This document shows, one piece after another, positions 27,101-35,402 of a stretch of 64,000 bases of DNA. Numbering within the stretch: the first letter of the stretch is position 1; every line of letters begins with the position of its first letter. The translations under genes and the position numbers were made by a program. The notes under the pieces were generated by a model that was not told where the DNA came from, did no database searches, and was given only the letters and a program-made list of their open reading frames with translations. This DNA comes from Lottia gigantea (Eukaryota; Mollusca; Gastropoda; Lottiidae). The DNA lies in the NCBI RefSeq assembly GCF_000327385.1, contig NW_008707617.1:1126298-1190297 (forward strand), given 5' to 3'.

Positions 27101-30100
27101 CTGAAGCTATTTATGGTTTTGTCATTGCTTGCCTCCTTTACGAAAATATCCAATTCAGAGGTATTAAATATACACATCGTATATTCTAAGACTTTTGAGG
27201 GGGCTGTGGTTCAAATGATGAAGGTTACATTCTCATGACGCCAGATTAAGAAGACTTATTTTTGAGATACTATGTGTCCGTTTGATAAATTATTCATCGT
27301 ATAATCTTGTAATCGTATGACGTCACGTACTTGGCTTAGTGGGAAAGTTGTGGTCGGGAATATTCAGACGTCAAGTGAATATATTGTGACAGTGTCTACT
27401 TATTCCAGTCGATCCAGATATTAATCGATAAAGAAGATTTTATTTTTTAATTTCTGTGAATAGATGATCGACATTTAACATGCTGTTCCGGTGAAATATA
27501 AACGAGTGGTATATTATTTTATAGCAATTTCCGGTATGCAAGACGAGATGATGTTGCAGTACACTAGAAGTAATTCGGCAAAATGCGTGGCAATTAAGTG
27601 CTGGCAGGCATTTTTTGATAGCTCTTATTGGTTTCTCAAGCAATTAAAATGACAGGTTCGCAATTTTTGGCGGTTGATTTGGGTCTTGAAAAGGCTACAC
27701 GTAAAAAGTCTTTAGAAGTACTAGAAATGTATAAAAATCACATAATTTCTTCCAAAATATCTCAAACTAGGTAATTCTATTACTTTTTCTGTTTCTTTTT
27801 CTATAAATGACACATTCACAATAAAAGACGACTCGTCATTATAACTTTCAAACGCGGACACACATGACTTCGAAGACTCAAATTTAGACGGTGAGCAGTG
27901 AACACTATTACTGATCAGCTTAACTCCCTGGTTCCCAAACCTGTGATGTTTTCACTCCCTGAGGGTGTAGGACAAGGATGTCTGGGTTGTGACCTATTGG
28001 TGTAAGAGAAGAATTTATTAGGAGCACTTCACATAATCACATGCTGAAAATGTGGATGAAACAAATTTTTGGAGTGTGAAAGGTCCACGTGATTGCCCCA
28101 GGGGTGTGAATGCTGAAATAGGTTGGGGACCACTAGCTTAACTAAACAATTCCTGTTTCTGAGGTACGATTGTCAAACGAATGACGAATCTGTTCGTTTC
28201 AATATTGTTTACATCGACAACTAACTTTTCGCTTACACATCTCAGATAGTAGTTTGGTAAACATATTTGGCCAACTTGCTCCCACAAACATCATTAATCT
28301 GTAGACAGCTTTGAAGTTTCGAAATGTTCGAGGCCTCGAGGTCATTTTAGTAATGTTATCAACGCTAGACTAAACCTTTCATTCAGATTAAAAAGCGTCA
28401 TCATGGACCAGGATTGAGTGGTAATACAGAATTACAGAAATGGATTGTCTGAGTAATAGAACAATCATTTAATGGTCTCTTTTGGTCCGTCTCTTTTATT
28501 TTCTTGCTTTACTGATTGTGCGTCTATTAAACGGTAATTTTTATATTTGAATATCAAAAGTTGAAGAAATTGGTTCGATTTGTCACGTCATTGTGTCTGT
28601 TATGTCACTTTTTATTAGAACTTTGTAGACAGTAACATTGTAATATACTTTTCACATCTGCTTTCAAATTCAACCCACGCCATCTTAACAAATAAGAAGA
28701 ATCAATCTGCTGGGAGCACAACTGCGGTTACATAGAGGAAATAACAAAATCTACAGCTCAAGCAAAAAGGTTATTTCCATAGAGCTGTAATATTAGGACA
28801 AATAGAAGATACAAGTGTACCCAATGCCTATTTTTCAACCCCTTTAGGCTTATTGTGCGGATTAAAAGGGTCAAGATCTCATTTCTAAAATACAATTCAG
28901 GGTCAGCCGATATGGTATCTGAACATATTTTTTCTGTAATTATGGTAAACAACAAACGCAGCATATAACTTTGGCAAAAAAACAGAGGTTTTCCTGATAA
29001 ATTGTATTAAACAAAAATATCACCCAGGGATATTAAACTGACAAATTCAGTTGTTAGGAAGAGGTTAGTGTACAATGTCCCAACGTTTTCGTCAATGAAT
29101 GTGTGTTTAACTAGTTCTTGACGAGTATGATTTCAGAACAGATCTTTCCATTGTAGATTTCTTTGTCAACAACATGTCAAGTTTACATCTTATATTTTTC
29201 AGATATGGTGACAAGAATGGACGAAGCAGTGGACAATGGGGCAGATCGTTAAATGATAGTTCAGCTAGTCCTTTACGTGGGCATAGGTCATCTCAGCAGC
29301 AAACTGATCCAGCTCTCCAAAGTCGACAACAGGTAATTTATTTCCAAGTAATTTCTTACAAAAATTCATCGTAGAGCGAGAGTCTCTTTATTATTCATTG
29401 GCATAACTGCAAGGTTATTTCAGGAACCACTGGCATCCAAATTACATTATGATCCTTCACTGCATTGTTTTGTCTCCTTACAAAGTGTGTGTTTTTTCAC
29501 TATATATTATTTTCACAATGTCAAACTAAAACGAAGTGGGTCTCATACCTTGACTACAATAACCACTATTTGATTTGATTTGCACGTAAGCGAATACAGT
29601 CAATCAGAGTTTACGACAAAAACAAAAAGTCATAATGTTGACAAGCTTTCTGTCGAGGGCTCTGTTTGGTTGTATTCTCTAGCGCACCATCCAATTAAAT
29701 CGCAAAAGTGGCCATTGCAGTCAAGGAATAAGTACGAAATTCGTAATAGCTTGACATTGTGAAGATGATAATATATATGCCCGAATTCACTGCACATCGT
29801 GAATCGTCTAACTATAGATTAGAAATGTTTATATTTCGGGCAAAAATCATTGTATTTGAAGGAATAATAGATGACATCTATAGTGAATTCTCACACATTC
29901 TGAGGGATAAGGGAATTTGGACTTAAAAGATTTTAATTTTTTTTTTGACAAAACGCCAGTCATTTCGTGGATTCTTTCAAAGTTGCAAGTGTGACAGCTG
30001 AATGAATCGCAAGGCACGATTCAATGATTCATCATAAATCCCACTGAAAAGTTGATTGACAAAGAGTAAATTGAATACTCCAGATGTGATTTATGTTCAT

Positions 30101-33100
30101 AATAATACTAATGAAAACTAATATAGAAATATGGAATGATGTATGAGTTTGACGTGTTATATTTGTCTCTTATTATTTCTTACCATTTTCGGCCAAAAAT
30201 CATTCAACAACCTAGTTTTGAAATCTCGATATTCTGAACGTAAAGAAATATATAGGTTAAGGTTTATTTCAGCCTCTAACAGCTATTTTGAAAGTCAAGC
30301 TGTCAAATTATTTAACAGAGGCTGGAATAGAGGCAAATGTTTCGGACTAGTTAAAAAGAAGTTTTCTCGATGGTTAAAGTATTATAGAAAATGTTCCAAA
30401 ACAATACTGGCTTTTTGGACTCCTTGAAAAGGTTCATAAAGATATATTATGGAATTGTTGGAATTCATATTATATTTTAAAAAAATAAAGAAAATTACTG
30501 TATTCCTGATCAGTTGGGGATCTAAATTAATTATACATGTTATTATATAAATATTTCAGGTTATAAAAATGTTGGTTATAATTACTGTATTCCTGATCAG
30601 ATGGGGATCTAAATTAATTATACATGTTATTATATAAATATTCCAGGTTATAAAAATGTTGGTGGTTATAATTACTGTATTCCTGATCAGTTGGGGATAT
30701 AAATTAATCATAGATGTTATAATATAAATAATTCAGGTTATGAAAATCTTGGTGGTTGTAATTACTGTATTCCTGATCAGTTGGGGATATAAATTAATTA
30801 TACATGTTATTATATAAATATTTCAGGTTATAAAAATGTTGGTGGTTATAATTACTGTATTCCTGAAGAGTTGGAGACCTAAATTAATTATACATGTTAT
30901 TATATAAATATTCCAGGTTATAAAAATGTTGGTGGTTATAATTACTGTATTCCTGATCAGTTTGGGACCTATACTAATTATACATGTTATAAACAATATT
31001 TCAGGTTATAAAAATGTTGGTGGTTATAATTACTGTATTCCTGGTCAGTTTGGGACCTAAATTAATTATACATGTTACTATATAAATATTTCAGGTTATA
31101 CAAATGTTGGTGGTTATAATTACCGTATTCCTGATCAGTTGGGGACCTATATTAATTATACATGTTATTATATAAATATTTCAGTTTATAAAAATGTTGG
31201 TGGTTATAATTACTTTATTCCTGATCAGTTTGGGACCTATATTAATTGTACATGTTATTATATAAATATTTCAGGTTATAAAAATGTTGGTGGTTATTAT
31301 TACTGTATTCCTGATAAGTTTGGGACCTATATTAATTATACATGTTATAAAAAATATTTCAGGTTATAAAAATGTTGGTGGTTATAATTACTGTTTTCCT
31401 GATCAGTTGGGGACCGAAGTTAGTATTTCACGTGTTAAAGAAGTACCGAGTTTTAAGCTTTAATTCCGCAGTGTTTTTGGCAATAGTGAGTATAACGATT
31501 TATCTTTTTGGTTATTTTTCCTTTGTGAGAAATGAATTCCTCCTTGAATTATCCCCGAACAATGGATTCTTAAAATACAAGGCCTTGAGGACAGACGTTT
31601 CATCGTTATAATTAGATAACTTCCATGCAACATGAATGGTTTGAAAAGTGTTTACTAAATAGCTGTATTCGTTTTATGTTTGAAATATTAAAAGCCCGAA
31701 AGGAAAAAGGAGTATCTAATTCTTTTAAAACGACGTCGAAAGACAAATTTTTTATTGAGAAACTAGGAACTCGAATAGCGGTGGAATGGAATGACTTGAG
31801 TAGCAATTAGTATGGCAGCCACATAAAATCTACAAAAATATCAGAAGTAATTATTTGGCGCTTGTTACCATTTTGAGTTTACAATCTGTTTAACGAACTA
31901 GAAAATTTACTTAAAGGGAATGATACGCTAAGTTAATCAATGATTTGGTCGAATGTGAGCCTTCAAATCCATATGTGTCTGAAATTTTTCGCTGTTTTGT
32001 TTGACTGTTAAAAAGACGGGTGGTCTTTTTTGAGACACTGCCATTTTGAGAAAGAGGAAAAGAAATTCATAGTTTGAGATGTTTTTGAAAGCATTATGCG
32101 ATTTTCGTACATTTCTTGTAATTCTGAAGACTATTTACATAATATATTCAAGACTCAAATTAATCCCCCTAAAATGGCGCTTATGTCCCTCTATCTACAA
32201 AGGTAGCGTATACACCACAAATAATATATCTTATAGTTATCATCAATAGTGGCTTTAATAGCAGCAACGATAGTAGTCTGGATACTAAAATAATATTTAC
32301 TTGAAACTTCCTGGTGAGCAGATAAAAACTGTGTCAATATATTGACTCTGAGAACACACGTGGCAATAGACCAAACATCATTATTTCCCGAACCGAAAAT
32401 GATCTTACAAATTATACAATAGCTGCGATGGTTTAAAAATCGAGATTTTGTATTCATAGTCACATTTCAATACTCGAATGAATTTCAGTTAGTGACGGTT
32501 TTGACAGGATTTTAATTCCGCTAGTTTTAATTTGATCATGGTAAAGATTTAATGTCAATCTGACGGCACATTCGTCGCTTTCATTCTGACAAACGATTTA
32601 ATTGAATTGTTCTATATTCTTTTGAAATGCCTTTTTGTCTATGCTGATCTCGATTTTGTTTAGCTTATCTTACATCAATTAATTTGAATTGTTGATCATC
32701 TGAAGCAGGAATAAAAAGAAAAAAATATTTGGCATGGTTTGCATTTTCTACAAGCTGTCCGTTGCAAAGCATTATTACGATCATAAAATACATTATACTG
32801 CAAATGCATGAGATACGACATAAACATGTACATATTTTGTATATTGTATTTTGTATATCTGTATGTATAGAAAACGGTACTATGTATATTTGTATTTTGT
32901 ATAATATTGATGCCCAAATCTGATTTTGTATTTTGTGTGTTTAATCAGGTAATATTTTGTATATCAATATTCAAACCATATACTAGTTTGTATATCAATG
33001 TTTAATCAGGTAATATTTTGTATATTTATTTGCAAATCGTAGTATTATTACATTTTGTATATTGTATTTCTGTATATTTCAGGTGGTGTTTAATTTATTA

Positions 33101-33334
33101 CCCTATGTTCAATCCAGTTTAAATCCTGTTATCTATATTATAATGTCTAAGAATATCAGGAGATCTATTTGTAAACATTTACCAATTCCATTGATTAAAC
33201 TGTGTTCGAGGTGCGGCGATCAGAACTATAACACAATGGTGTCAATGAATTCCACCATCCCAGCTCACCATGCTATAAGATCTAACATGGATCATCAGAG
33301 ATCAGTTCAGCAATCACAAGCAGCAAACCTTTAA
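11781..33334 (+). CDS. Receptor 1: class A peptide-type GPCR, 6 exons
   Basis: The spliced product is join(11781-12193, 16988-17111, 17350-17570, 29203-29332, 31363-31485, 33083-33334): 1263 nt, 420 residues plus stop. All junctions are GT-AG and keep frame (phases 2,0,2,0,0). It should be a plasma-membrane receptor. The N-terminus has glycosylation sites N6 and N16. TM1 carries GN (N58), TM2 has D86, and C113 and C198 would form the TM3-ECL2 disulphide. ERY is at 137-139, P223 and Y231 lie in TM5, SWGP at 311-314 in TM6, and NPVIY at 351-355 in TM7. The third intracellular loop is mainly exon 4, and the C-tail is about 60 residues. These are class A hallmarks; the overall look is that of neuropeptide receptors, but I cannot name a ligand family. 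The start at 11781 is the first ATG, with 'aaaatgg' context; the frame is open upstream without ATG. A convergent paralogue lies at 42313-61552. Confidence 0.9.
14225..14600. repeat. Dispersed mollusc-type repeat in intron 1
   Basis: Contains 'agatagcttgccatgca', 'aagggcaataactcaaaa', 'ataaaaactgtaatctc' and a run of 'gacggac'-like words. The same ordered blocks occur at 41140-41960, so this is a dispersed element. The 'agggcaataactc' word is one I associate with repeats in mollusc genomes. Confidence 0.6.
15840..16209. repeat. Degenerate lead-in to the 43-bp array
   Basis: Irregular copies of 'gtcccaatgaaaatacac' separated by variable spacers. The region grades into the regular 43-bp array at 16210 and looks like its older, decayed edge. 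Confidence 0.7.
16210..16750. repeat. Minisatellite, 43-bp unit, ~12 copies, intron 1
   Basis: Regular 43-bp tandem units with 'caatattaaaaatgtacc' and 'atatgtcccgatgaaaat'. Unit starts recur every 43 bases from about 16236 to 16714. It ends about 240 bases before the exon 2 acceptor. It contains ATG- and stop-rich AT sequence and no coding signal. Confidence 0.95.
16988..17111 (+). CDS. Receptor 1 exon 2: ICL2 and TM4
   Basis: Completes R138 and encodes Y139-M179, 'YFAIVHPLTSK' onward, with TM4 'WIAAILVSSPSFVVM'. Acceptor 'cttccag', donor 'atg|gtaagt'. About 30 of 124 bases differ from receptor 2 exon 2, many at synonymous sites. That gives a baseline for how diverged the paralogues are. 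Confidence 0.92.
17350..17570 (+). CDS. Receptor 1 exon 3: ECL2 and TM5
   Basis: Residues D180-Q252 plus two bases of K253. It contains the N189 glycosylation sequon, the ECL2 cysteine C198 and TM5 around P223-Y231. Acceptor 'taatttcag', donor 'aaaa|gtgagt'. The first ~152 bases are almost identical to receptor 2, the last ~69 are not. Confidence 0.93.
17571..21773. other. Intron 3, first part; no feature recognised
   Basis: Start of the 11.6-kb third intron. Small open frames (for example 18571-18899 and 19745-20092) lack recognisable domains and splice context. I saw no repeat family here. Confidence 0.45.
21774..22129 (+). mobile_element. MITE-1 full-length copy in intron 3
   Basis: Left end 'ttaaagggatag', right end 'ttgtccctttaa'. 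Internal blocks 'gagtcttgaatagtcttcag', 'atatcacagagtatctta', 'gacgagtcgtc' and 'ggatttgaggactcaaattt' match the other copies in order. About 356 bp. Confidence 0.85.
22730..22803. repeat. Perfect 35-bp palindrome with 4-nt loop
   Basis: Arm 1 (22730-22764) begins 'acacaccatttttggtcaat' and arm 2 (22769-22803) is its exact reverse complement; the spacer is 'accc'. On either strand it could form a long uninterrupted hairpin. It matches none of the MITE families described here. Confidence 0.9.
22907..23135. mobile_element. MITE-2 full-length copy
   Basis: Terminal inverted repeats: 'tttaaagaaattgtaaagag' then 'gttttctaaaa' at the left, and the inverse 'tttttagaaaacctcctcgc' then 'aatttctttaa' at the right, about 229 bp apart. 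Subterminal 'gaacactgatagc' pairs with 'gctatcagtgtcc'. This copy best defines the family ends. Confidence 0.8.
23835..24070 (-). mobile_element. MITE-1 copy, left end missing
   Basis: Begins near 'cacagctcgccgttaaaatt' and runs through 'gtgtgtccagaattatctgc', 'acgactcgtcaacttaagat' and 'ttaaaggaattatgtgattt' to a right end 'cctgtccttttaa'. The outer ~60 bases at the left are absent. Confidence 0.8.
24655..24780 (-). repeat. Dispersed SINE-like repeat copy (reverse)
   Basis: On the reverse strand this reads 'gaattgagttttacgtcctc' and 'gggctaatgaagacgg', matching the family at 4240-4390. Confidence 0.45.
25210..25860. repeat. Minisatellite, 48-bp unit, ~13 copies, intron 3
   Basis: Tandem 48-bp units of the form 'gatatttttgcagtgaatgt' followed by 'tacctggtgttttccagaga' and 'atgtttgt'. 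Because 48 is a multiple of three and the unit lacks stops in certain frames, it gives long open frames on both strands (199 codons reverse, 109 forward). Each unit has two acceptor-like words, 'tttttgcag' and 'gtgttttccag'. I do not call a gene. Confidence 0.95.
25861..27647. other. Intron 3, gene-free stretch
   Basis: No exon, RNA gene or clear repeat was recognised. Short open frames at 26632-26850 and 27440-27643 show no domain. Confidence 0.4.
27648..28195 (+). mobile_element. MITE-1 copy interrupted by a hAT-like MITE
   Basis: Left part 'aaaatgacaggttcgcaatt' through 'ctattactgatcagcttaac' matches MITE-1. The same element resumes after 28134 with 'taaacaattcctgtttctga' and ends near 'gacgaatctgttcg'. 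The 210 bp between the two parts is a separate insertion. Confidence 0.85.
27925..28134. mobile_element. hAT-like MITE nested in MITE-1, 8-bp TSD
   Basis: The ends are 'tccctggttcccaaacct' and 'aggttggggaccact', an imperfect inverted pair of the 'GGTTCCCAAACC' type common in hAT elements. The 8-bp direct repeat 'agcttaac' flanks it at 27917-27924 and 28135-28142. Removing it restores the MITE-1 order seen elsewhere. It has no open frame, so it is non-autonomous. Confidence 0.85.
29203..29332 (+). CDS. Receptor 1 exon 4: third intracellular loop
   Basis: Completes K253 and encodes Y254-Q296, a polar loop rich in S, G, Q and R ending 'DPALQSRQQ'. Acceptor 'tatttttcag', donor 'cag|gtaatt'. Only the final nine residues and scattered positions match receptor 2, yet the length of 43 codons is identical. 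Confidence 0.9.
29511..29768. mobile_element. MITE-3 copy in intron 4
   Basis: Ends 'ttcacaatgtcaaacta' and 'tagcttgacattgtgaagat' are inverted relative to each other. Internal 'gcgaatacagtcaatcagag' and 'ggccattgcagtcaagg' match other copies. Confidence 0.8.
30489..31362 (+). repeat. Exon-5-derived 90-bp tandem array in intron 4
   Basis: One partial and nine full units of about 88-90 bp run directly into true exon 5. Each unit starts 'gttataaaaatgttggtggt', continues 'tataattactgtattcctga' and 'tcagttggggacctaaatta', and ends with an acceptor 'ataaatatttcag'. The first ~70 bases are a copy of the start of exon 5 (TM6) and the last ~18 a copy of the end of intron 4. Splicing into most units would encode about 26 residues of TM6 and then a TAA. 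No unit has a donor. Confidence 0.95.
31363..31485 (+). CDS. Receptor 1 exon 5: TM6 and ECL3
   Basis: Residues V297-I337. TM6 is 'VIKMLVVIITVFLISWGPKL', with SWGP in place of the usual CWxP. It continues 'VFHVLKKYRVLSFNSAVFLA'. Acceptor 'aaaatatttcag', donor 'caata|gtgagt'. This is the last unit of the preceding array and the only one with a donor. Confidence 0.92.
31911..32193 (-). mobile_element. MITE-1 copy in intron 5
   Basis: Left end 'ttaaagggaatgatacg', then 'gtgagccttcaaatccatat', 'gttaaaaagacgggtggtct' and 'tctgaagactatttacataa', right end 'ttatgtccct'. It is shorter on the left than full copies. Confidence 0.8.
32790..33075. repeat. AT-rich 'tattttgtatat' repeats before exon 6
   Basis: Irregular repeats of 'aatattttgtatatcaatg' type. 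The final 31 bases up to the exon 6 acceptor are the same in receptor 2, and a similar repeat region occurs there (42538-42730). Confidence 0.7.
33083..33334 (+). CDS. Receptor 1 exon 6: TM7 and C-tail
   Basis: Residues V338-L420 and the stop. TM7 has 'SSLNPVIYIIM' (NPxxY), then the helix-8-like 'SKNIRRSICKHLP' and cysteines that could be palmitoylated. Acceptor 'tatatttcag'. The first 144 bases differ from receptor 2 at only two positions; the tails then diverge completely. Confidence 0.94.
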   Translation: MVFNLLPYVQSSLNPVIYIIMSKNIRRSICKHLPIPLIKLCSRCGDQNYNTMVSMNSTIPAHHAIRSNMDHQRSVQQSQAANL

Positions 33335-33639
33335 ATCAAGCAACCATCAGCTTGTATAAGATCATGCCTTTAATTGTTAATGGTTCGAAATATTTATTCT
33401 GTGTTTAATGATTCTGTGTTACCATGGTTTTATGCATATAAACTTTCTGTTCATGGGAACGCTGACTTGAAAGATAGATCGTATTCTACAGGTTTAAAAG
33501 GATCCCAAATGATCAACGTGAATGCTTTATCAGTGCTCTTGCGGACGCAGTATATTGGTTGCTTGTGTTGAATTTAATCTTTGAGGTCCTTAAAATCTCA
33601 AACAATACCTGATCGTACATACGTGCAGCGTTTACCACA
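33335..33639. other. 3' flank of receptor 1
   Basis: Presumed 3' UTR. No canonical AATAAA was found within the first few hundred bases, so the transcript end is not placed. Confidence 0.4.
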
Positions 33640-33942
33640 GTGTTTGTGACATCTTCGTTCTTATATCTTGACCGCAATAGCCACCTTCCTTGTATCATGG
33701 AAGTTTGTTAATGCAGCTATTTGATTGGATTGTACGATAATGAATACAGACAATATGAGGCTTCGAAAGACGTGAATATACAGCCATTATGTTTACAGCC
33801 TTTCTGTCGATTGTTCCGGTTGGCTGTATTCGCTAGCGTACAAGCCAACCAATTTGGTGCATTCTGTGATACAAGAATATTGGCTATTGCAGTTAAGGTA
33901 TATGTATGAAATTCGTAACAGCTTGACAATGTGGAGATGTGT
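33640..33942. mobile_element. MITE-3 copy
   Basis: Contains 'gtatcatggaagtttgttaa', 'gtattcgctagcgtacaagc' and 'ctattgcagttaaggta', and ends 'gtaacagcttgacaatgtgg'. The left end is worn. Open frames on both strands within it are chance. Confidence 0.75.
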
Positions 33943-34369
33943 TTGTGAGGAATCTAGTTAATCATGTTAAATACAGAATCCTCTCAGTGATCAAAAATTG
34001 AAAGGTTTCCCTAGTTTTATGTAAAGGGTATAGACAGGCGATTCGTTTTGATTTCATCATCCTAGACCAACGAGCTGGGAACTGTGAGAGCCATATCGAA
34101 ACCTTTAGTCCAATCTCTGGGACAATATAATAGATATATATAGTATAGTTTTTATTGTTTTTCTTAGGCTTTGTGTTTTGTTATTCTTTTCAATATTGTG
34201 ACTTAAAATTTAACCCCTCCCACACAATATATTATATCAAAGAAAATGATGAATAAGGCGTAGACACTAGTCATTTTTATTTATTTTTTGTCAAGTAGAG
34301 AGTAGATTTCCATAAAAAAATATTTGTGGTCATTGATAACGTTTTGGATAATGAACAAGTTTGATGACT

Positions 34370-34632
34370 GCCAGTAGCGTATTTAAGGGGGGGACCATTG
34401 GGCCATGACCTCCCTCTCAGGTCTGTGAAAGTCCTTATATATTTAGTTAAAATCAAGCCCTCTAACTGCTCAAAATTTATCTCAGGCCATCAGAAATCCG
34501 TTGGCTTCTAGAGGCCAGCAGCTCCCAGACCCCTCCCCTCTCTTTCAAGGGGCTTCGGACCTTAGGGCCTCGTCTCAGAGAGACACCTCTCATTTTTTGC
34601 CCCTCAGTCTTTTTCTAGATACGCTCCTGACT
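34370..34632. mobile_element. TIR element, ~263 bp ('gtagcgtat' ends)
   Basis: The left end 'gccagtagcgtatttaag' and right end 'ctagatacgctcctgac' form an imperfect inverted repeat. The interior is more GC-rich than its surroundings ('ccagacccctcccctctc'). No transposase; a non-autonomous DNA element is inferred. Confidence 0.6.
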
Positions 34633-34969
34633 TTCAAAACTATCCTGTATGAAATCGTTAAATGCTTAATTTTTTTCTGCTTTTTATTTCCATTATTTAA
34701 TATTAGACATTTTTTGTATTTAATTGATTTAAATTAAAGGGTGGGATTTCTATAATCTCGTTATAAAACATAGATTTTTTTCACTTACACGATTGATTGT
34801 GTTTCGGAGAGAGATTTTAAGAATGTAAATGTCTGGAATAAGACGAAGAACAAAGATCTGTTAGTAATTAACATTTATAGTCTTCTATTGACATTTTCAA
34901 TATCGATATCTCTGAAATGCTATTTATCGTTTTCAGATATTGAGACTCTAATTCTTTTGCATTAGGAAA
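34633..34969. other. No feature recognised
   Basis: AT-rich spacer between two inverted-repeat elements. Confidence 0.4.
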
Positions 34970-35402
34970 TCCTTGGCAGCTTCCGTAAAGCTGAAACTGA
35001 TTAGTGTTGTAGAGCAAACAGTACCCTTGAAAGTTACGTTAGCGCTCTGCAACATATTACGGTAATGAATGCCAGGCATTATTTGCCGGAAGTAAGTCAA
35101 TATTGTCACGTGACCACATCACGTGAACCTGGTCAGAGGCTGGTCGTTAAACAAAGTCAATGAAAACAAAACATTCGTAAGATATGTACTTAAACTGATA
35201 ATGAAATATATCATTTGATAACCACTAGTTAGCCTTAAATGCATAAGTATGTGTGAGCAATATCTACCGAACTCTTTTAATTTAAGGACTATATTTATGT
35301 CGCAATATTAATATCACTGCTAAATAATGGAGGTAAATAGTCTCGCCGAGAAGACACAAAGGAATTCACCATTTTCAGCTTTACGGCAACTGGCGAGGAT
35401 TG
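34970..35402. mobile_element. TIR element, ~433 bp
   Basis: The left end 'aatccttggcagcttccgta' then 'aagctgaaa' and the inverse right end 'tttcagctttacggcaactg' then 'gcgaggatt' match at about 25 of 29 positions. The interior at 35030-35245 is shared with 5645-5880. No coding capacity. Confidence 0.75.

Noticed and set aside
31139-31369. 76-codon frame through the TM6 array ('YKNVGGYNYCIPDQ' repeats)
   Set aside because: It is a shifted frame of the exon-derived repeat. The gene-sense frame is the TM6 one.
31612-31810. Overlapping open frames after receptor 1 exon 5
   Set aside because: Considered as a LINE remnant, but no reverse transcriptase or endonuclease motif is visible. It lies in intron 5.
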